A stretch of 64,000 nt of DNA from CAVXEH01 sp963805305 (lineage in GTDB: Bacteria > Chloroflexota > Limnocylindria > QHBO01): assembly GCA_963805305.1 (NCBI GenBank), contig CAWDTM010000005.1, positions 36,827 through 100,826 on the forward strand, in the 5' to 3' direction. The translations under genes were made by a program, and so were the position numbers. This document shows positions 45,776 through 54,229 of the stretch, piece after piece. The notes under the pieces were generated by a model. That model saw only the letters and a list, made by a program, of their open reading frames with translations. It did not search any database and was not told the origin of the DNA. Within the stretch, counting starts at the first letter, position 1. Every line of letters starts with the position of its first letter.

Positions 45776-45828
45776 GCGGGCGTGCGGTCGCGTCGCGGCC
45801 GCACCGCATCGGCCCCGAGTCCGGCGGG

Positions 45829-45834
45829 TAGAAT
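45829..45834 (+). promoter_or_regulatory. predicted -10 of prs
   Basis: TAGAAT lies 31 nt upstream of the prs GTG, which also has a CAGGAG ribosome binding site. A -35 is not evident. Confidence 0.35.
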
Positions 45835-45864
45835 CGGACCCGATACCTGGCGCAGGAGATCCAC

Positions 45865-46914
45865 GTGTACGCCGACGAGTTCAGCATCTACGCCGGCAAC
45901 GCCAACAAGGCGCTCGCCCAGGACATCTGCCGCTACCTGAAGACGCGGATGGGCGACGTGGAGGTCTTCCAGTTCGCCAACGAGAACATCTTCGTCCGCG
46001 TCAAGGACAACGTCCGCGAGCAGGACGTCTTCCTGGTCCAGCCCACCAGTCGTCCGGTCAACCAGTCGGTCATGGAGCTGCTGATCATGATCGACGCCTT
46101 CAAGCGCGCGTCGGCGGGCCGGATCACCGCGGTGGTGCCGTACTACAGCTACGGCCGATCGGACAAGAAGGACCAGCCGCGCGTCCCCATCACCGCCAGG
46201 CTCATCGCCGACATGCTCACCGTGGCCGGGGCCGATCGCGTCCTCACCATGGACCTCCACCAGGGCCAGATCCAGGGCTTCTTCTCCATCCCGGTGGACG
46301 AGCTGACCGCCGTCGACATCGTGGCCCGCTACATCAAGGACAAGCAGATCGAGGACATGGTCGTCGTCAGCGAGCTGGGCTTCGCGAAGAAGGCCCGCAA
46401 CTTCGCCGAGAAGCTGGGGGCCCCGCTGGCCATCGTCGAGAAGCGCCGGGTGGGCAACGAGGACAAGACTGAGCTGATGAACATCATCGGCGAGGTTGAC
46501 GGCAAGAACGCGGTGATCATCGACGACGAGATCGACACGGCCGGCTCGCTCATGGAGGCGGTCCACGCCCTCGTCGAGCACGGTGCGAGGCAGATCTACT
46601 CCTGCGCCACCCATGGCGTCTTCTCGCCACCGGCCCTGGAGCGGATCATGGCCTCGCCCATCACCGAGATCGTGGTCACCGACACCATCCCGCTGCCCGC
46701 GGGGACGGACCGCTCCCGCATCACCGTGCTCAAGGTGGCGCCGCTCTTCGGGGAGGCGATCCGGCGCATCCACCGCGGCGAGAGCGTGGGTGCCCTCTTC
46801 AGCTCCGAGGTGGAGCTCGTCGAGGAGATGACCTTCTGGGACGCGCACGCCGACGACGAGGATCCCGATGCCCCCTTTCCCATCGTCGTAGAGGGCATGG
46901 CCGTAGAGGGCTGA
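45865..46914 (+). CDS. prs: ribose-phosphate pyrophosphokinase
   Basis: Prs makes PRPP from ribose 5-phosphate and ATP for nucleotide, His and Trp synthesis. The GTG start follows GGCGCAGGAG. It has 349 residues. Key motifs are RPVNQSVMELLIMIDAFKRA, the flexible loop YYSYGRSDKKDQPR, the metal site DLHQGQIQGFF and the PRPP loop VIIDDEIDTAGSL. A C-terminal acidic extension of about 25 residues is slightly longer than usual. Confidence 0.96.
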   Translation: MYADEFSIYAGNANKALAQDICRYLKTRMGDVEVFQFANENIFVRVKDNVREQDVFLVQPTSRPVNQSVMELLIMIDAFKRASAGRITAVVPYYSYGRSDKKDQPRVPITARLIADMLTVAGADRVLTMDLHQGQIQGFFSIPVDELTAVDIVARYIKDKQIEDMVVVSELGFAKKARNFAEKLGAPLAIVEKRRVGNEDKTELMNIIGEVDGKNAVIIDDEIDTAGSLMEAVHALVEHGARQIYSCATHGVFSPPALERIMASPITEIVVTDTIPLPAGTDRSRITVLKVAPLFGEAIRRIHRGESVGALFSSEVELVEEMTFWDAHADDEDPDAPFPIVVEGMAVEG

Positions 46915-46918
46915 GTGG

Positions 46919-47128
46919 AGCCTGCCCCCGGACGTGCTGAAGGCGCTGGCACTCGGGGCACGAGCGGTGCCGGTCACCCGCCCCTACGTCTACGCCCTGG
47001 GCATCGGGGGGAGCGACGGGATCGTCCAGCTCCTGCGCGGCCTGCTGGCGGAGCTGGAGATCACCACCGCGCTGTGTGGCCTTGCCACGACCGGGGAGGC
47101 CTCGCCCGAGCTGCTCGCCTCGAGCTGA
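46919..47128 (+). pseudogene. C-terminal remnant of an FMN-dependent alpha-hydroxy-acid dehydrogenase/oxidase
   Basis: The 65-residue frame VLKALALGARAVPVTRPYVY, then GGSDGIVQLLRGLLAELEIT and ALCG, matches the last part of lactate oxidase and glycolate oxidase-like enzymes. There the phosphate-binding G-A-x-x-V-x-x-RP stretch binds FMN. The whole TIM-barrel before it, including the catalytic His and Arg, is missing; prs ends just upstream. There is no good start or ribosome binding site. It is best read as a decayed gene fragment. Confidence 0.7.
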
Positions 47129-47170
47129 GGATCCCCCTGGCGGCGAAGCGGCGCCATCGGGCGCGAGACG

Positions 47171-47176
47171 TATACT
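47171..47176 (+). promoter_or_regulatory. predicted -10 of secA
   Basis: TATACT lies 10 nt upstream of the first secA ATG and 13 nt upstream of a second in-frame ATG. No ribosome binding site lies between, so the message would be leaderless or nearly so. Confidence 0.45.
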
Positions 47177-47186
47177 CCGGGTCCCG

Positions 47187-50129
47187 ATGATGAAGTTCCT
47201 CTCCCGGCTGGTGGACTCCAACGAGCGCGAGGTCCGCCGGCTGGAGCCGATCCTGACTGAGATCAACGCGCTCGCCGACGAGTACCGCGCCCTCTCCGAC
47301 GAGGCGCTCATGGCGAAGACGTCCGAGTTCCGGGCGCATCTCACGGAGCGCCTGGGCGATCTGCTGGTGCCCATGGAGCTGCGCACCCCGGCGTCCGCCT
47401 CGACGAACGGGGATGGACCCGACCTCGACGGCGACCTCGAGGCCTGGGAGGAAGACTCCGAGCTCACCTCGGCCGATCCGGCCCGGATCTCCGAGCGCCG
47501 CAAGGAGCAGCGCAAGCGCGAGCTCAAGGAGATCAACGAGGCGCTGGACGAGGTCCTGCCCGAGGCGTTCGCCGCGGTCCGCGAGGCCATGTCCCGCGCG
47601 CTCGACAAGCGGCACTACGACGTGCAGCTCATCGGTGGCATCGTCCTCCACCGCGGACAGATCGCGGAGATGAAGACCGGCGAGGGGAAGACGTTCGTGG
47701 CGCCCCTGGCCGCATACCTCAACGGCATTACCGGCCGCGGGGTGCACGTGGTGACGGTGAACGATTACCTGGCCAAGCGGGACGCGCAATGGATCGGCTC
47801 CGTCTTCCATCGGCTGGGGATGAGCGTGGGCAGCATCCAGCACGACGCCGCCTACGTGTTCGATCCGGCGTATCCGGCCACCGACGAGCGCCTCCGCGAC
47901 CTGCGCCCCGTCTCGCGAGCGGAGGCCTACACGGCCGATGTCACCTACGGCACCAACAACGAGTTCGGGTTCGACTACCTGCGCGACAACCTGGTGATCG
48001 ACCTGCGCGAACGGGTCCAGCGCGGGCACTTCTTCTCGATCGTGGACGAGGTCGACAACATCCTCATCGACGAGGCACGGACCCCGCTCATCATCTCCGG
48101 CACCGGCGACGAGTCCGCCGACAAGTACGTCCAGTTCGCGCGCCTGGTTCCCCGCCTCAAGGCCGAGGAGGATTACATCCTCGACGAGAAGTTCAAGCAG
48201 GTGGCGATCACCGAGGCGGGGACCGACAAGATGGAGCGCTGGCTCGGGGTCGACAACATGTTCGACAACGACTTCAGCCTCGCTCGGCACCTGGAGCAGG
48301 CGCTCAAGGCGGAGGTCCTCTACCACCGCGACCGCGACTACGTCGTCAAGGACGGCGAGGTGGTCATCGTCGACGAGTTCACCGGTCGCCTCATGCCGGG
48401 ACGCCGCTGGAGCGAGGGCCTCCACCAGGCGGTCGAGGCCAAGGAGGGCGTGAAGATCCAGAGCGAGTCCCAGACGCTCGCCACGATCACCTTCCAGAAC
48501 TACTTCCGGATGTACGACAAGCTGGCCGGGATGACCGGCACCGCCGAGACCGAGGCCGAGGAGTTCGCGAAGATCTACAACCTCGAGGTGGTCGTCATCC
48601 CGACCAACCGAGACATGGTCCGTGACGACTTCGCGGACCTCGTGTTCCGCGGCCAGAAGGGCAAGTGGAACGCCGTTGCGGACGAGATCGCGGAGGAGCA
48701 TGAGCGGGGCCGACCGGTCCTGGTGGGGACCGTGAGCGTGGAGATCAGCGAGATGCTCTCCGACATGCTCAAGCGTCGCGGGATCAAGCACAACGTGCTC
48801 AACGCGAAGTTCCACGAGCGGGAGGCAGAGATCGTGGCGCAGGCCGGCCGCTCGGACGCGGTCACCATCGCCACGAACATGGCCGGTCGGGGCACCGACA
48901 TCCTGCTGGGCGGTAACCCCGAGGTGCTCGCCTCGGAGATCCTCCACAAGCGCGGCCTGAACGTCCTGGAGGCCTCGCCGGAGGAGTATCAGGCGGCGCT
49001 CGAAGAGGCGGAACGGGTCTGTGCCGCGGACAAGGAGAAGGTGCTCGGAGCGGGCGGCCTGCACATCGTGGGCACCGAGCGCCATGAGGCGCGCCGCATC
49101 GACAACCAGCTCCGCGGCCGCTCCGGCCGCCAGGGCGACCCGGGCAGCAGCCGCTTCTACCTGTCGCTCGAGGACGACCTGATGCGGCGCTTCGCGAGCG
49201 AGCGCGTGAGCAGCATCATGGGCCGCCTGGGCTTCGATGACGACACGGCCCTCGAATCGGGAATGGTGAGCCGGACGATCGAGGGTGCCCAGACGCGGGT
49301 CGAGGGCTTCAACTTCGACACGCGCAAGCACGTGGTCGAGTACGACGACGTCATCAACCGCCAGCGCGAGACGATCTACCACGAACGCGAACGGATCCTT
49401 CGCGCCGAGAGCCTCTCGACGACCGTGCTCGCCATGCTGGGCGAGGAGCTGCACGATCTCGTCACCGCGGCGACGGGCTCCGATTACGCCGGCGACTGGA
49501 ACCGCGACGGGCTCAAGGCCCAGATGATCGCCATGATCCCGACCATCTCCGAGGCGGAGCTGCGGTTCGTCGACGAGGCGAACGACACGGCGGCGCTCGA
49601 GCAGTCCCTGCTCGAGCTTGTCGAGGATCACTACGAGCGGAAGCGGACCGAGGTCGGCGAGGAGGGCATGCCGGTCCTGGAGCGGCTGGTGCTGCTGCGG
49701 GTCATCGATGCCCTATGGGTTGAGCACCTCACCGCGGTCGACGACATGCGGCGCGGCATCGGGCTGCGGGCCTACAGCCAGCGTGACCCGCTCGACGAGT
49801 TCAAGATCGAGGCCTACCGGATGTTCGATGAGCTCAAGGCCACCATCCGCCACGACGTGACCCACACCATCTTCCGGGTCACCGTCGTTCAGCAGCCGCC
49901 CGCCCCGCTCGCCCGACGCATGCAGGAGAGCCGGCCCGACGTCAGCGGCGCAGGACCGGACGGATCCGCGGGCGGTGCCACCTCCACCTCCGCGGCGGTC
50001 ACCGCGGGTGGCCTGGCAGCCGGCGGCTCCGTCCCGGCCCAGCCGGCACGCAGCGGGCCCAAGGTCGGGCGCAACGACCCGTGCTGGTGCGGGTCCGGCA
50101 AGAAGTTCAAGCGCTGCCACGGGGCCTGA
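47187..50129 (+). CDS. secA: preprotein translocase motor ATPase SecA
   Basis: SecA drives post-translational export through SecYEG. It has 980 residues (start MMKFLSRLVDSNEREVRRLE). Walker A-type EMKTGEGKTFVAPLAAYL, the DEAD-like VDEVDNILIDEARTPLI and helicase motif GRGTDILLGGNPEV are intact. An insert of about 40 acidic residues near position 70-120 (SASTNGDGPDLDGDLEAWEE) precedes the usual LKEINEALDEVLPEAFA. The C-terminus ends with the SEC-C zinc motif NDPCWCGSGKKFKRCHG after a Gly/Ala linker. Confidence 0.98.
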   Translation: MMKFLSRLVDSNEREVRRLEPILTEINALADEYRALSDEALMAKTSEFRAHLTERLGDLLVPMELRTPASASTNGDGPDLDGDLEAWEEDSELTSADPARISERRKEQRKRELKEINEALDEVLPEAFAAVREAMSRALDKRHYDVQLIGGIVLHRGQIAEMKTGEGKTFVAPLAAYLNGITGRGVHVVTVNDYLAKRDAQWIGSVFHRLGMSVGSIQHDAAYVFDPAYPATDERLRDLRPVSRAEAYTADVTYGTNNEFGFDYLRDNLVIDLRERVQRGHFFSIVDEVDNILIDEARTPLIISGTGDESADKYVQFARLVPRLKAEEDYILDEKFKQVAITEAGTDKMERWLGVDNMFDNDFSLARHLEQALKAEVLYHRDRDYVVKDGEVVIVDEFTGRLMPGRRWSEGLHQAVEAKEGVKIQSESQTLATITFQNYFRMYDKLAGMTGTAETEAEEFAKIYNLEVVVIPTNRDMVRDDFADLVFRGQKGKWNAVADEIAEEHERGRPVLVGTVSVEISEMLSDMLKRRGIKHNVLNAKFHEREAEIVAQAGRSDAVTIATNMAGRGTDILLGGNPEVLASEILHKRGLNVLEASPEEYQAALEEAERVCAADKEKVLGAGGLHIVGTERHEARRIDNQLRGRSGRQGDPGSSRFYLSLEDDLMRRFASERVSSIMGRLGFDDDTALESGMVSRTIEGAQTRVEGFNFDTRKHVVEYDDVINRQRETIYHERERILRAESLSTTVLAMLGEELHDLVTAATGSDYAGDWNRDGLKAQMIAMIPTISEAELRFVDEANDTAALEQSLLELVEDHYERKRTEVGEEGMPVLERLVLLRVIDALWVEHLTAVDDMRRGIGLRAYSQRDPLDEFKIEAYRMFDELKATIRHDVTHTIFRVTVVQQPPAPLARRMQESRPDVSGAGPDGSAGGATSTSAAVTAGGLAAGGSVPAQPARSGPKVGRNDPCWCGSGKKFKRCHGA

Positions 50130-50275
50130 CGGCAGCGGCCTTCCCGATCGGGCAAGCAGTCAAATGTCATACGACTCAGCCGTGTTGCCCATCCCCGCGC
50201 CAATGCTCCCGTCGCGTTCGCCGGTCCGTTGCCAAGAAGCACCAATTCGTGCCCCGTTCCGCACGATTTGCCCTC

Positions 50276-50304
50276 TGGTCAAGGCCGAGCCGAGCCGCTA
50301 GGAT
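50276..50304 (+). promoter_or_regulatory. predicted promoter of the Cys-rich gene-prfB-ftsEX operon
   Basis: TGGTCA (50276-50281) and TAGGAT (50299-50304) are 17 nt apart. The first start codon is 52 nt downstream. The rest of the 227-nt gap after secA holds no gene or clear terminator. Confidence 0.5.
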
Positions 50305-50356
50305 GGGGTCCTGCGCGGACCGGGCACACCCTGATCCCGGGGGTCCGTCGCCATAC

Positions 50357-50662
50357 ATGGAGAGCTTCGTGAAGCAGCTGACCGCACCCAGCCGTGTCGT
50401 CGAACCACTCCCCTCGCCGACCACAGAGCTTCCGCTGGTCACCCGCTTCCGAGACCCGACCGTTCCCTACCAGGACCTCATCCAGTGCGAGCGCGACTGC
50501 ATGCGCTGCACGTACGCGGCGACGCTGGGTTGCGACGGCAACTGCGGCTCGTGCCCGCGCCAGGGCTATTGCCCCTGCGTGAACCCGGCCAAGGTGCGCA
50601 ACAAGAGCGTGCGCCTGACCGATGTCGAACTGACCATGGTGCAACCGCTTGGACGCAATTAA
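50357..50662 (+). CDS. small Cys-rich protein with two CX3CX2C motifs
   Basis: In this 101-residue protein, residues 44-74 carry eight Cys: CERDCMRC, then CDGNCGSC, then CPC, that is CX3CX2C-X7-CX3CX2C-X5-CXC. The duplicated triad could bind iron-sulfur clusters or zinc; a radical SAM fold is excluded by size. There is no membrane helix. The ATG at 50357 gives MESFVKQLTAPSRVVEPL; a GTG at 50369 is also possible. The 3' end overlaps the prfB start by 14 nt, suggesting translational coupling. No family is recognised. Confidence 0.65.
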   Translation: MESFVKQLTAPSRVVEPLPSPTTELPLVTRFRDPTVPYQDLIQCERDCMRCTYAATLGCDGNCGSCPRQGYCPCVNPAKVRNKSVRLTDVELTMVQPLGRN

Positions 50663-51774
50663 GGACGAGGCTGCGCGACTCGCCAGCCTCGTTGCCGACA
50701 CGGCGGTGCGACTTTGACTTGCCCGCCAAGGAAATCGAGCTCGGGGAGCTAGAGACCCGCTCGACGGATCCAACTCTCTGGGACGACCCGGCCGGCGCCC
50801 AGGCGCTGCTGCGCCGGGCCGATGAGCTGCGCGAGGAGATCGCCGCCTGGCAAGGGCTCGGGGAACGAGCCCGCGGTCTCGCCGAGATCGCCGAGCTCGC
50901 AGCCTCCGATCCAGAGGAAGCGGCGACCCTGCAGCCAGACCTCGAACGCGACCTCGCTTCGCTCCAGGCGGACTGGACACGAATGGAGGGGCTGCTGCTC
51001 CTGTCGGATCCCTACGACGCCAGCGCGGCCATCGTCTCGATCCACGCCGGCGCGGGCGGGACGGAGAGCCAGGACTGGGCCGAGATGCTCCTGCGCATGT
51101 ACCTGCGCTGGGCGGAGCGCAACCGCTTTCACACGGAGATCCTGGACCAGACGGAGGGCGAGGAGGCGGGCCTCAAATCGGTCACGGTGGGTGTCACCGG
51201 CCGTTGGGCGTACGGGCGGCTCAAGTCCGAGCGGGGGGTCCATCGGCTCGTGCGCATCAGCCCGTTCGACTCGCAGAAGCGGCGCCACACCAGCTTCGCA
51301 CTCGTGGAGGTGATGCCCGAGGTGCCCGAGGACGCGGAGGTCGAGATCCGCGATGACGACCTGCGGGTCGACACGTATCGCAGCTCCGGCGCGGGTGGGC
51401 AGCACGTCAACAAGACGGACTCAGCGGTGCGGATCACGCACCTCCCGACCGGGATCGTGGTGACCTGCCAGAACGAGCGCAGCCAGATCCAGAACCGCGA
51501 GCGCGCGATGGCGATCCTGCGGGCCAAGCTGATCGAGCGCAAGATGGAGGAGCGCGAGGCGGAGCTCGCCAAGCTGCGCGGCGTGCACGTTGAAGCGGGC
51601 TGGGGCAACCAGATCCGCAGCTACGTGCTCCAGCCCTATACGATGGTGAAGGACCTGCGAACCGGCGTGGAGACCTCCAACCCGACCGCCGTCCTGGACG
51701 GCGACCTGGACGCGTTCATCGACGGCTACCTGCGCTCGCGTATCGGCGAGCGCCGCGACGGCACGGCGCCATGA
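50649..51774 (+). CDS. prfB: peptide chain release factor 2, with programmed +1 frameshift
   Basis: RF2 terminates at UAA and UGA. The first 22 codons (TTG 50649 to CTT 50712-50714) run into an in-frame TGA at 50715-50717. Shifting +1 at CTT-TGA-C continues as DLPAKEIELGELETRSTDP and gives about 374 residues, the normal length. The shift signal CTT TGA C is the canonical autoregulatory site. The SPF tripeptide is in ISPFDSQKRRHT and GGQ in SSGAGGQHVNKTDSAVR. TTG is the only start codon between an upstream stop (50631) and the shift. The ftsE start overlaps the stop. Confidence 0.93.
50712..50718 (+). promoter_or_regulatory. programmed +1 frameshift site of prfB
   Basis: CTT TGA C gives slippage from CUU to UUU at the UGA codon, which RF2 itself reads, so low RF2 favours the shift. 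The upstream GGCGGTG is only a weak internal Shine-Dalgarno compared with AGGGGG in E. coli. Confidence 0.9.
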
Positions 51775-52523
51775 GCGTCGCGGCCCGCCCCATGACTGCC
51801 ACGAACGGCGCCGCGCTGAGCGCCATCGCGGACTCGGTGATTGGCATGGTCGACGCCGGCGTGACCTACCCGAACGGGAAGGTGGCCCTCAGCGAGGTCA
51901 ACGTCACCATCCCGCGAGGCGACTTCGTCTTCCTGGTCGGCGCCTCCGGTGCCGGAAAGACAACCTTCATCCGCCTCCTGATCCGCGAGGTGCTCCCGAC
52001 CTCCGGCCGAGTCACGGTGGCGGGTCGCGACCTGCTCCGCCTGCGGCGACGCGACGTGCCCGGGCTGAGACGCCGGATCGGGATCGTCTTCCAGGACTTC
52101 CGCCTCCTGCCGGCGAAGACGGTCTTCGAGAACGTCGCGTTCGCACTGGAGGTGACCGGCGCGAGCCGTGCCGAGATTCGGCGGCGGGTCCCCATGCTGC
52201 TGAACCTGGTCGGCCTCCACCAGCACGTTGACCATCTCCCGACCCAGCTCTCCGGTGGCGAGCAGCAGCGAGTGGCGATCGCGCGGGCGCTGGTCCACGA
52301 TCCGGCGATCCTCATCGCCGACGAGCCGACCGGGAACCTGGATCCGGTGACCAGCTGGGAGATCATCCAGCTGCTGATCCAGATCAACGCGCTGGGGACC
52401 ACGGTCCTGATGGCCACCCACAACCAGGAGATCGTGAACGCCATGCGGCGGCGGGTGCTGGCCCTGGAGGGGGGCTCGCTCGTCCGCGACGAACCGGAAG
52501 CCGCCTACGAGCGGGAGTACTAG
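51771..52523 (+). CDS. ftsE: cell division ATP-binding protein FtsE
   Basis: FtsE is the ATPase of the FtsEX complex, which activates septal peptidoglycan hydrolases. It has 250 residues. Walker A is VGASGAGKTTFIRLL, the signature is QLSGGEQQRVAIARAL, and Walker B is ILIADEPTGNLDP. The N-terminus has about 25 extra residues before the ABC domain (GVTYPNGKVALSEVN). The start overlaps the prfB stop (ATGA). Confidence 0.95.
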   Translation: MSVAARPMTATNGAALSAIADSVIGMVDAGVTYPNGKVALSEVNVTIPRGDFVFLVGASGAGKTTFIRLLIREVLPTSGRVTVAGRDLLRLRRRDVPGLRRRIGIVFQDFRLLPAKTVFENVAFALEVTGASRAEIRRRVPMLLNLVGLHQHVDHLPTQLSGGEQQRVAIARALVHDPAILIADEPTGNLDPVTSWEIIQLLIQINALGTTVLMATHNQEIVNAMRRRVLALEGGSLVRDEPEAAYEREY

Positions 52524-52527
52524 GGCC

Positions 52528-53436
52528 ATGCGCTTCCTGCGATTCATCGGCTTCAGCGGGGTGCGCGCCTGGCAGGGCTTCTGGCGCAACGCGATGATGA
52601 GCCTGGCGACGACCGCGACGGTCGTCCTGATGCTCGTCCTGCTCTCCGGGCTCTTCATCGTGATCAGCGGGCTGAACAGCGGGCTCGAGTTCATCGAGAG
52701 CAAGGTGGGCGTCACCGCCGAGCTGGTTGGCGAGCCGGAGCACGCGGACCTGACCCAGCCGCAGCTCGATGCGCTGATGGCCTACACGCGATCCCTCCCC
52801 GGCGCGAAGACGGTGAGCTACGTCAGCCCGGCAATGGCCATGCAGCGCCTCGAGGAGGTCTACGCCCAGCGCGGCCAGAAGCTCGACCTGGGCGAGAGCG
52901 GCGCGAACATCAAGCTCTACGCGAGCATCGAGGTCACCCTCTCCGACCCGTCCTACTCGCAGTCGATCGCAAACGCCCTCGCCGACCGGTCCGAAATCGT
53001 GCAGATCACCACCAAGCAGGCGGCGGTCGACAAGCTGATCGGCATCATCAACGTGATCCGCACCGTGGGGCTGGTCGCCATTGCCCTCGTCGCGCTGACC
53101 GTCCTGTTCATGATCGTGAACACCATCCGGATCGCCGTGTACGCCCGGGCCGGCGAGATCGAGATCATGCGCCTGGTGGGTGCCAGCGACAGCTTCATCC
53201 GGTGGCCGTTCATCCTGGAGGGGATCCTCTGCGGATTGCTGGGCGCTCTCGTGGCAATCGGGATGGTGGCCATTGTCTGGGATCCGATCCAGCCGGTCCT
53301 CTTCAACGTCTTTCAGATGCCGGTGGCCGTTGGAGCCCGGTTCCTGGCCACGCTCTCCGCGCTCCTGCTCGCCGTGGGACTGGGGGTTGGGGCCGTGGGC
53401 TCCTGGATCAGCGTTCGGTCCTATCTCACCGCCTGA
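52528..53436 (+). CDS. ftsX: cell division protein FtsX
   Basis: FtsX is the permease-like partner of FtsE. Its 302 residues contain four membrane helices. The first is TATVVLMLVLLSGLFIVISG, and an extracellular domain (about residues 45-165) follows, with YTRSLPGAKTVSYVSPAMA. The C-terminal helices include the family motif EIEIMRLVGASDSFIRWPF. It starts 4 nt after ftsE. Confidence 0.95.
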   Translation: MRFLRFIGFSGVRAWQGFWRNAMMSLATTATVVLMLVLLSGLFIVISGLNSGLEFIESKVGVTAELVGEPEHADLTQPQLDALMAYTRSLPGAKTVSYVSPAMAMQRLEEVYAQRGQKLDLGESGANIKLYASIEVTLSDPSYSQSIANALADRSEIVQITTKQAAVDKLIGIINVIRTVGLVAIALVALTVLFMIVNTIRIAVYARAGEIEIMRLVGASDSFIRWPFILEGILCGLLGALVAIGMVAIVWDPIQPVLFNVFQMPVAVGARFLATLSALLLAVGLGVGAVGSWISVRSYLTA

Positions 53437-53564
53437 GGGAGCAGCAAACGGGTCCCGGCACCTTGGAGGGGCCAATGGGCCTGTGGTACGGTGCCCCACT
53501 CGCGACGCCGGGTGAGCCCGAGCCTCACGCGCTCGCGGGGACAGTATCGGAGGGTGGCGGAACC

Positions 53565-54113
53565 ATGGATCTGTCCAAGCTCAGCATGAATGAACGCAAC
53601 GCGGCCTACGGCGCCATCGTCGTCGTGATCGCCGGGATCGTCAGCAACTGGGGCGGGCTGATGTGGCTCGCCGTCCTCTTGGCCGTCGGTGTCCTGGTGG
53701 TGCTCTTCCTGCCCCAGCTCTCGCCGGGGACCTCGCTGCCCGGGTCAAGAGGCAGCCTCCTCGTTGTCGGCGGGGTCGTGGCAGCGGCCTGCGCCCTGAT
53801 CGAGATCCTGCGGTTCATCAGCTACTTCACGCGCACGCTTGACGACTGGCAGACCTGGGCCTTCGTGATCGCGCTGGTCGGATCGCTCGTGATGGCCTAC
53901 GCCGGGTGGCGGGCATTCCAGGCGGAGGGCGGGAAGCTGGTGCTCGGCGCCTCCGGCGGAACCGCGCCCGGGTCCGCATCCGCACCTCCCGTAGAGACCG
54001 CGGCACCCACGTCCGCGCCGGCAGCTCCGGCGGCTCCCAGCGCTCCACCCGCGGCCTCCCAGCCGTCAGTCACGCCGGAGGTGAGCGCGGACCGCGACGA
54101 ACCCCCCATCTGA
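53565..54113 (+). CDS. hypothetical membrane protein with Pro/Ala-rich tail
   Basis: This 182-residue protein has about four hydrophobic helices: YGAIVVVIAGIVSNWGGLMW, AVGVLVVLFLPQL, LLVVGGVVAAACALIEIL and WAFVIALVGSLVMAYAGW. A C-terminal region of about 55 residues is rich in Ala, Pro, Ser and Thr and is probably disordered. The ATG at 53565 was chosen since the hydrophobic region follows directly. It is 128 nt after ftsX and 116 nt before the ctpA-type gene. The family is not recognised. Confidence 0.7.
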   Translation: MDLSKLSMNERNAAYGAIVVVIAGIVSNWGGLMWLAVLLAVGVLVVLFLPQLSPGTSLPGSRGSLLVVGGVVAAACALIEILRFISYFTRTLDDWQTWAFVIALVGSLVMAYAGWRAFQAEGGKLVLGASGGTAPGSASAPPVETAAPTSAPAAPAAPSAPPAASQPSVTPEVSADRDEPPI

Positions 54114-54205
54114 CTGGGATCGAACACCGCGCGACGCCGATATCCACGAGCCGGTGGGCAAGGAATCACAACCGCGGCGTAACCGGGGGCGGATCGAAAC
54201 GGTGC

Positions 54206-54211
54206 TAGACT
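54206..54211 (+). promoter_or_regulatory. predicted -10 of the S41 protease gene
   Basis: TAGACT lies 18 nt upstream of the ATG at 54230, matching the -10 of rplU and murA. No good -35 is visible. Confidence 0.4.
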
Positions 54212-54229
54212 CGCGCAGCCCCTGACCAG

